Positions 58,760 to 64,000 of a DNA stretch of 64,000 nt are shown piece by piece. Positions within the stretch are counted from its first letter, which is position 1. Each line of letters opens with the position of its first letter. Origin of the DNA: an uncultured Eubacteriales bacterium. Its GTDB lineage: Bacteria > Bacillota > Clostridia > Peptostreptococcales > Anaerovoracaceae. Under the pieces are notes generated by a model that worked only from the letters and a program-made list of their open reading frames with translations, made no database searches and was not told where the DNA came from. A program made the translations under genes and the position numbers. Location: the NCBI GenBank assembly GCA_910583765.1, contig CAJTYS010000001.1, positions 62,001 through 126,000 of the forward strand, in the 5' to 3' direction.

Positions 58760-61435
58760 CTATTTGGTCCTTACCTTTTTTACTGTCGTATAGCTGCCAT
58801 AAATCTTCTTGCCTTTTTCCAGATAGTAAGCCCTGGCCTTATAGTAGTAGGTTTTCTTGGCTTTGACTTTGGTGTCTGTCCAATTTTGCTTGATTGTCAC
58901 CCTGACTTTGAAATAAGGGCCGTTTTTCTTTTCCGCTCTCCACAGCTCATATTTGTCTGCGCCGCTGGCCTTGCTCCAGGAAAGCTTGACTTTTTTCTTT
59001 CCTGCTTTTGCGGTCAACTTGGAAATTGTCTCTGGCTTCACTTTCACGGTGAGGGCTTTGCTGTATGGTCCGTAGAGCTTGCGTCCGTTTTCTGTGCGAT
59101 AGGCTCTCACTTTGTAATCGTACTTTGCGTTTGACCGCAATCCTTTATCCACATAAGCGTTCGTTGCCTTATCGCTGATTTTTTTGTAAACGCCATTTTT
59201 TGAATCCGAACGGCGCAGTTCATACTTGTCCGCGTCACTGATTTTGCTCCAGGACAGGCTGATCTGGCGCTTTCCTGTTCTTGCTTTGAGCACAGGTGTC
59301 TTTGCCTTGATTTTCACAGCCGCCACTTCGCTAAAATCGCTGTAAACGGTTTTGCCTTCCAGGGTCTGAAACGCTCTGACCTTGTAATAGTAGGTTTTCT
59401 TTGATTTCAGCTCTTTATCCGTGTATTTGGCCGCTGTTCCGGCGTAAAGCTTTTGATACTTGCCGTTCTGGGACTCTGCTCTCCACAGTTCGTATCCGCT
59501 GGCACCGCTCGCTGGTTCCCAGGAAACCGCTGCCTGATTAGGCTTGCTCGCCTGAACTTTTACCGTTTTCACCACGCCCAACGCCTCTGTATCCACCGAA
59601 GGGGTCGTAGGAGCGGTCGGCTTTGTCGCCGGCGTTTGTGCCTTTTCTGTCACAGTGACTTCGCACTGACCAGTCAGCTCTGTGCCTTTTACTTTTACGG
59701 TGATCATCACGCTTCCAGCTTTCACGGCCGTCACAGTTCCTTGCTGGTCCACTGTGGCCACGGCTGGGTCAGAAGATGTCCATTCCAGTTCCGTCTGATC
59801 GCTGTCCGCTGGCTCCACGGCTCCTATCAATTTGACCGTGCCGCCCTGCTCAAGGCTGACTTTGGATTGATCCAAGGAAACGCTGGCCGCGTTGACAAAG
59901 GATTTTGTTGTGAAAAAGTAGATGGTCTGTTTGTCCCGCTTCAATGAATGAGGTAGGGTTGGGTTCCGCGGCGCATAAACTTCTTTATCAAAGACCAGGG
60001 CATAGCTCTTGTCATGCTCTAAGAGTCCCGTTTCTGGCACGATCGTCATATCCACCTGCCCATAGCCTCGATCTTCATATCCTTTTATGTAACTGTACTC
60101 TGGCTCGCCTTGTAATTCATAGCCGTCTTTCCAGGACGCTACTTTTTTTCCGAGAGTCGTTCCCTCCGCTTCATAGAGATTGACGTGGCTCAGAACCAGT
60201 TCTTCATATTGCGGGAATTGTTCCGGATATAGCTGAGTCTCCGCTACAGGTTTCTCACATGTCACTTTGAAAGAAAAGGCCAGCTTTTTCACGTCAACAT
60301 AATTGTTCAAATGATTCTCGTAATACACCTGATTGTAGGATTGGTTCTGCGCGTTGAAACCCAGCAGTTCCACATAGGTGTTTCCACCACTTTCTTTCTG
60401 AGGCTCTGTGATCGGCCGCAAACCTTTGGTCTGATCCGATGAAACGCCGGTGCCGGTGATGGTTACCGGGAACTCGGTTTGATATGTGCTTCCATCAGAA
60501 AAATAAAGCATAATCGTTCCATCGGCCTTAGCGATCAGATTCACTGAAGACGTATCGGCGGTCTGGTTGACTTGAGCGACCGCGGAATTCGTAGTCGTGA
60601 ACCAACCTGGACTCAAAAATGATAATGCCGTTCCCTTATGATAATACCACAATGCCATTGTCTCATTTTCACTGGCTGTCCAAGAAATTCCCTGACTGGG
60701 GTCAATCCACGTTCCACCGTTAAAGGGTCCTCCGTCTGTGTAAAAGCCATTTTGGGACACTGTCACGTTGCAAGTATCTTCATAAGTTCCATTCGTTGCT
60801 GTAATCGTGGTTTTGCCTGTCGCAATACCTTTCACAAGGCCATTTTCATCAACAGTAGCAATACTTGAATCGCCTGTTTCCCAAGTTGTTCCCTCTCCAG
60901 TCGGATTGCCTGGGACTTTTAAGGTCAGCTGGTGTTCCTCTCCCAGAGACAGTTTGATATTTTTAGAACTGAGCGTAGCGGTATCTTTAACTGTTACGGT
61001 CTTAGGGGTTCCTGTCCAACCGTCATCAGGCAAAGATAGCGTCAGAGTTAGCTCGCCGGCTTTTTGGGGCGCAAAATAGAAATATACTTTCAAAGAATTT
61101 GAGAAAGATTCCATTGTAGTATCGACAATCGCATCTGGTTCATCCGGATCAAAAATTTCAAGGTCGCTTGAAGTGATTTTAAGGTTGTTTTTAATATATT
61201 CATAACATTTCTCCTGCAACTCAGCGCCTTTCGTCTTAGCAATCGTCATACGAAAGTATCCTTGAATACCTACTGTTGTTCCATTAGGTATATAAATAGT
61301 CTTACTAATGCCACTAAGGTTGCCAGGATAACCTTCTTCCCCTGCGCAAGCCCTCACCGCACCTATGCTGCTCCACATTACAATTACCATAAAACAACAT
61401 ATGAAAATCTTTATTTTTCTTAAATATATATCCAT
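58760..61435 (-). CDS. Large secreted Big_2/fn3 protein
   Basis: An 891-residue exported protein. Signal peptide about 1-30; an N-terminal domain of unknown type; Big_2 domain at about 150-225 (IATVDENGLVKGIATGKTTITATNG); a long Ig-like region with aromatic residues (about 330-520) ending in DKSYALVFDKEVYAPRN; a second Big_2 near 525-600; a Pro/Thr linker; then three fn3 domains (about 615-890) with repeated YYYKVRAY text. The ATG at 61435 is used because AAAGGAAAG lies at good spacing; it lacks an anchor motif. It lies 17 bases upstream of the Ig/LRR gene. Confidence 0.82.
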   Translation of the reverse strand: MDIYLRKIKIFICCFMVIVMWSSIGAVRACAGEEGYPGNLSGISKTIYIPNGTTVGIQGYFRMTIAKTKGAELQEKCYEYIKNNLKITSSDLEIFDPDEPDAIVDTTMESFSNSLKVYFYFAPQKAGELTLTLSLPDDGWTGTPKTVTVKDTATLSSKNIKLSLGEEHQLTLKVPGNPTGEGTTWETGDSSIATVDENGLVKGIATGKTTITATNGTYEDTCNVTVSQNGFYTDGGPFNGGTWIDPSQGISWTASENETMALWYYHKGTALSFLSPGWFTTTNSAVAQVNQTADTSSVNLIAKADGTIMLYFSDGSTYQTEFPVTITGTGVSSDQTKGLRPITEPQKESGGNTYVELLGFNAQNQSYNQVYYENHLNNYVDVKKLAFSFKVTCEKPVAETQLYPEQFPQYEELVLSHVNLYEAEGTTLGKKVASWKDGYELQGEPEYSYIKGYEDRGYGQVDMTIVPETGLLEHDKSYALVFDKEVYAPRNPTLPHSLKRDKQTIYFFTTKSFVNAASVSLDQSKVSLEQGGTVKLIGAVEPADSDQTELEWTSSDPAVATVDQQGTVTAVKAGSVMITVKVKGTELTGQCEVTVTEKAQTPATKPTAPTTPSVDTEALGVVKTVKVQASKPNQAAVSWEPASGASGYELWRAESQNGKYQKLYAGTAAKYTDKELKSKKTYYYKVRAFQTLEGKTVYSDFSEVAAVKIKAKTPVLKARTGKRQISLSWSKISDADKYELRRSDSKNGVYKKISDKATNAYVDKGLRSNAKYDYKVRAYRTENGRKLYGPYSKALTVKVKPETISKLTAKAGKKKVKLSWSKASGADKYELWRAEKKNGPYFKVRVTIKQNWTDTKVKAKKTYYYKARAYYLEKGKKIYGSYTTVKKVRTK

Positions 61436-61463
61436 AATCACTTTCCTTTTTGTGTTTTTCCGT

Positions 61464-61495
61464 AAAAAGGGCAGGGCATATCACCCCACCCTGCC
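61464..61495 (-). terminator. Rho-independent terminator
   Basis: Minus-strand stem GGCAGGG/CCCTGCC around a 12-base loop, followed by C and five T residues. It separates the Ig-like gene at 61512 from the large protein at 58760 and could allow partial read-through. Confidence 0.75.
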
Positions 61496-61511
61496 TGATA
61501 CGGTTTTCTTT

Positions 61512-62369
61512 CTATTGTGTTGTAAAATTAAAGGCAACTGGCACTCCCAGCGTCTTGTCTGAACTGTTGCCCTGTACCTCAGCACCAAACTCTAATACAT
61601 ATTCAGTGTCTGCGTTCAGCGCCCCTGCTGGAACATTCAGCGTGATCGTTTTAGAAGCAGCGTCATATCCACCATAAACAAGGCTTGCCGCCACGCTGCC
61701 ATTCGCGTTCAAAATTTTGATATGAGGCAGGCTGCTTGCCTGAAAGACGCTAGGCTTGAAATTGTTCATGCCAGCGGACATAGTGAATTTAAACTGGTAA
61801 ACACCATTTTCCGGAGCAATAGAGTTCTCGATTTCATTTACATATCCTATGATCTCACCAGCTTCGTCTTTTTCGATATCGATAACAATGATATCAGATG
61901 GCTTTGTCAGCTTCATGGTCTGCCCGCCAGTTCCCTGGAATCCATACGCCTCGGTTTCTACGACCATGACATTCATCGTGGCCTTTGCTAAGAGCGTTGG
62001 ATTCTCTTCCGTATCCGTTCCGCTGAAAAGCGTTGCCGTAATGGTGGTGGTTCCTGCGTTCAGTCCAACCAGCTTTGCATGCTTCTTGGAAATCGTAGCG
62101 ACATTTTTGTCACTGCTGCTCCATTCTACATGGTAAGGGTCCACTTCTGTGCTAACTGTGGCGCTCATGGTGATTTCATCACCCACATAGACGGTTTTCG
62201 TCAATGGATTGATGGTAATGGAATTCTCCACAGCCGTGGCTGCGACATCTGCTCCTGGCGCAGCAGAAGCGGCGAACGCCATTCCCGGCATCATGGCAAA
62301 TGCCATCAACAATGTCAGCACTACACTAACTATAACTTTACTTTTTCTGGTTCCTATTCTAGTATTCAT
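61512..62369 (-). CDS. Secreted Ig-like protein
   Basis: A 285-residue exported protein. Signal peptide about 1-32; Big_2 domain at about 47-130 (VEWSSSDKNVATISKKHAKLVGLNAGTTTITA, in pieces); and a C-terminal Ig-like domain at about 150-285 that is clearly paralogous to the N-terminus of the protein at 55683: SAGMNNFKPSVFQ, SLPHIKILNANGS, YVLEFGAEVQGNSSDKTLGVPV. No anchor. AGGAGGG precedes the ATG at 62369. It is the first gene of the surface/import island and is expressed ahead of a terminator, so it may be the most abundant product. Confidence 0.82.
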   Translation of the reverse strand: MNTRIGTRKSKVIVSVVLTLLMAFAMMPGMAFAASAAPGADVAATAVENSITINPLTKTVYVGDEITMSATVSTEVDPYHVEWSSSDKNVATISKKHAKLVGLNAGTTTITATLFSGTDTEENPTLLAKATMNVMVVETEAYGFQGTGGQTMKLTKPSDIIVIDIEKDEAGEIIGYVNEIENSIAPENGVYQFKFTMSAGMNNFKPSVFQASSLPHIKILNANGSVAASLVYGGYDAASKTITLNVPAGALNADTEYVLEFGAEVQGNSSDKTLGVPVAFNFTTQ

Positions 62370-62410
62370 GGGAACCCTCCTTTCTCTCACATCCTCGTGA
62401 GGTTTTATTT

Positions 62411-62448
62411 ACATAAGCACTCGTTATGAAGTGTTTATATCCTTATGT
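62411..62448. promoter_or_regulatory. Inverted repeat upstream of the surface island
   Basis: ACATAAG (62411-62417) and CTTATGT (62442-62448) enclose a second pair, CACT/AGTG. It lies 42-80 bases ahead of the first gene of the island and is a candidate operator; no clean promoter hexamers could be assigned. Confidence 0.35.
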
Positions 62449-62589
62449 CTTACTTTTCTGCCATTCCAATCGCTTTCATACGGTTTTGCCTGTCACTTGC
62501 TTGTCCCTTCTGTTCATGTCATTTTCCTCCATCATTCTTTTCTGGCATTGCCGATGAGGGGACATTGAAGAATCCTGGCATAAAAATAA

Positions 62590-62659
62590 GGAATCCATAC
62601 TAAAAATAAAACTCTTTCTGTATCATAGAAAGAGTGGTTTATTTTTCGTATACCATTCC
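62590..62659. repeat. 70-bp long hairpin
   Basis: A long imperfect stem: GGAAT...TAAAAATAAA...CTCTTTCT pairs with AGAAAGAG...TTTATTTTT...ATTCC around a seven-base loop. No gene is adjacent on its right; it may insulate the island or be a small mobile element. Confidence 0.55.
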
Positions 62660-63060
62660 TTTCCAAAATACGGGAGGCAAAGCCGTTTCCAGCTTTACCC
62701 ATTGACGCTGGGCCATTGGCTTGAGTCTGGGTTTGCCTTGGATTCAGATTTAAGTTTAGGTTTAGCCTGCATCCAAGTTTCCCCGCCTTTAGGCCTTTGC
62801 GTTCGGAACCGTTTTTATTTGATTGTCACGACAGTCCAAAAATTTCCTATCTATACTACTATTTTAGTACAATCACCTTTTTCTGGCAAGTTTTTTTCTT
62901 GTTTTTTCAGGACTGTTTTGCTGTTTTCGACAGTCTTTTTTGCTGCGGTTTCTCATTGAACCGTCAAGTTGAAAAGGATTTTTTACTTTCTTTGCCTACT
63001 GCCATCCCTTAGATTTCTAAGAAAGCCAAAAGGTTTCCATTCTCCAATGAACATATCCCT
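62660..63060. other. Gene-free, AT-rich stretch
   Basis: No frame with a ribosome site or recognisable protein; includes low-complexity AAGTTTAGGTTTAG near 62752. Confidence 0.5.
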
Positions 63061-63281
63061 GCGGCAACGCCGATTATAATCATTGCGTTCATTATACTGC
63101 GGCCTTCCTCTGAATCCATGGTCCTAGGCCGCAATTCAAGGAACGCCTCCTTGCGGCAACGCCGTTTCAATCAATGCGTTCATTATACTGCGGCCTTCCT
63201 CTGAATCCATGATTCTGGGCCGCAATTCAATGAATGCTTCCCCGCGGCAACGCCGATTTCAATTAATGCGTTCATTATACC
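63061..63281. repeat. Tandem repeat, 91-92 bp unit, about 2.4 copies
   Basis: Units begin with GCGGCAACGCCG at 63061, 63153 and 63244; each continues with ATGCGTTCATTATACTGCGG and ends with GGCCGCAATTCAA. Inside a unit TGCGGCC and GGCCGCA form a stem and GCGTTCATT and AATGAATGC a second, so each unit could fold into a long hairpin. The third copy is cut short after CATTATAC. Confidence 0.85.
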
Positions 63282-63303
63282 TCAACATTTCCGCTTTTTC
63301 TGT

Positions 63304-63379
63304 TGGCATGCCAACTTTTTTGGGGAAATTATGGATTTTTTGAAATGCGCTAGCTCTTTGCGGGCTGTGTCATAATTTC
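63304..63379. repeat. Palindrome GTTGGCATGCCAAC and nested inverted repeat
   Basis: GTTGGCATGCCAAC (63304-63317) is a perfect palindrome and echoes GTTGGTATACCAAC at 13815. It is followed by GGAAATTATG (63324-63333) and its inverted copy CATAATTTCC (63370-63379). Confidence 0.55.
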
Positions 63380-63554
63380 CAGGCTTTTCACTCAAGAATT
63401 TCCTATATGTTATCATTTCCAAACAACATCAGCCAATATTTGTCCTTTATGGCCTGATAACCAAATTCTATCGATCGCTGCGTGAGCAAAAATGACAGAA
63501 TCAAAAATCTTCACAGAAACATCAGAGCCGCCACAGCGATCGAATATGGCGCAG

Positions 63555-63759
63555 TGTGTACAAATCAACTTTTTTAGGCTGTTTGTACACATTCATCTTG
63601 AAATAAATGTATTTTAATTTCTTATTTTGTAAGTTAAAAGGTCAATTTTTTGGATTTTTTCAGGATTTTCCTTGGATTCGGCCTTTATTTTCCTTTAATT
63701 GGTAAATCTTACGAAAGTTAGTGTGTACAAAAAGCCGTTTTTTTTACGATTGTACACAC
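63555..63759. repeat. Two-hairpin repeat element, stem word TGTGTACAAA (copy C)
   Basis: Hairpin 1 spans 63555-63591 (TGTGTACAAA with TTTGTACACA), hairpin 2 spans 63721-63759 (GTGTGTACAA with TTGTACACAC). The interior shares GAAATAAATGTATTTTAATT and a distal GGCCTTTATTTTCC-type stretch with copies A and B. Confidence 0.8.
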
Positions 63760-63832
63760 CAGAGCTTTTACTGATAAATTTCGCAAGAACTTTTTCATAG
63801 ATGTTATTATAGATAAAGCTTCCAAAAACGGA

Positions 63833-63873
63833 TGTGTGTGTAACCCACCCAAATTCATGAATTTATACACACA
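63833..63873. repeat. Hairpin TGTGTGTGTAA / TTATACACACA
   Basis: Eleven-base arms with one mismatch and an inner AAATTCATGAATTT palindrome. Resembles the end hairpin of the two-hairpin family; the window ends too soon to see a second one. The last 127 bases hold nothing else I can support. Confidence 0.45.
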
Positions 63874-64000
63874 TTAGTCTTTGCTTTTCTGGATTGGTAA
63901 AAGGAAACTACATTATGCCCCTAATTTCCGCCTTGTTTTTTACATATTATAGATGAATTTTACATTTTAATTCCATAATGCGTGCATAGTTCCATAAAAA

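Noticed and set aside
63061..63281. Tandem repeat considered as a CRISPR array
   Set aside because: The repeated unit is 91-92 bp with no separate unique spacers, and no cas gene is present.
62369..64000. Search for tRNA, rRNA or an attachment site at the right end
   Set aside because: No cloverleaf, rRNA core sequence or integrase gene was seen; only repeats are supported.

Overview
The window reads as chromosomal DNA of a spore-forming, Gram-positive anaerobe of the class Clostridia. This rests on a partial spoIIGA with a Spo0A-type promoter, strong AGGAGG ribosome sites, fn3/Big_2/BspA-type surface proteins, an FusA2-type EF-G paralogue, and a glycerol-phosphate-dehydrogenase-like flavoprotein pair with a DUF1667 domain. 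Coding DNA is near 50% GC while the gaps are very AT-rich. A relative of Eubacteriales family XIII is my guess for the lineage; no rRNA or tRNA is present to test it.

Layout. 1-3.6 kb: spoIIGA (cut by the window edge) and a two-component system whose kinase carries a six-helix membrane domain after the catalytic core. 3.7-5.7 kb: a decayed Rpn-type nuclease and a decarboxylase/cupin fusion. 6-10.5 kb: a TetR gene followed by an RND/MMPL exporter and its LxxG-heptad partner. 10.6-13.6 kb: an FmdE-like protein, a small orphan, and a TetR/MFS efflux pair with palindromic operators. 14-17.7 kb: a secreted protein behind an operator-overlapped promoter, an MNT/HEPN toxin-antitoxin operon with a third small gene, and a SulP permease. 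17.8-26.5 kb: a two-component system divergent from a lipoprotein and MacB/FtsX-type ABC exporter, then a Cache-domain kinase with a response regulator fused to an MpsC (DUF2294) domain. 26.6-32.3 kb: an M28 lipoprotein peptidase behind a long leader with its own terminator, an amidohydrolase abutting a broken Phd antitoxin, and radA. 32.6-37.9 kb: an Opp/Nik-type ABC importer. 38-46.5 kb: small unknown genes, fusA2, an FkbM methyltransferase and two flavoproteins. 46.6-62.4 kb: a surface and transport island of large secreted Ig/LRR/fn3 proteins, a transglutaminase-fold membrane protein that lacks its catalytic cysteine, a FecBCD-type importer, and a TiaS-like protein embedded in the importer operon. 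62.4-64 kb: no gene, but dense in repeats.

Three things stand out. First, a repeat family of about 200-230 bp has a hairpin at each end; within one copy both hairpins share the same stem word, but the word changes between copies (TGTGCATAAT, TGTGCACAAA, TGTGTACAAA). Second, three unrelated proteins (a histidine kinase, a methyltransferase and a flavoprotein) carry in-frame, hydrophilic, low-complexity inserts inside conserved folds. Third, the 46.6-62.4 kb island looks like an uncharacterised surface-capture and import system, whose ligand may be heme, a siderophore or a corrinoid. Assignments come from reading motifs by eye; no database was searched.
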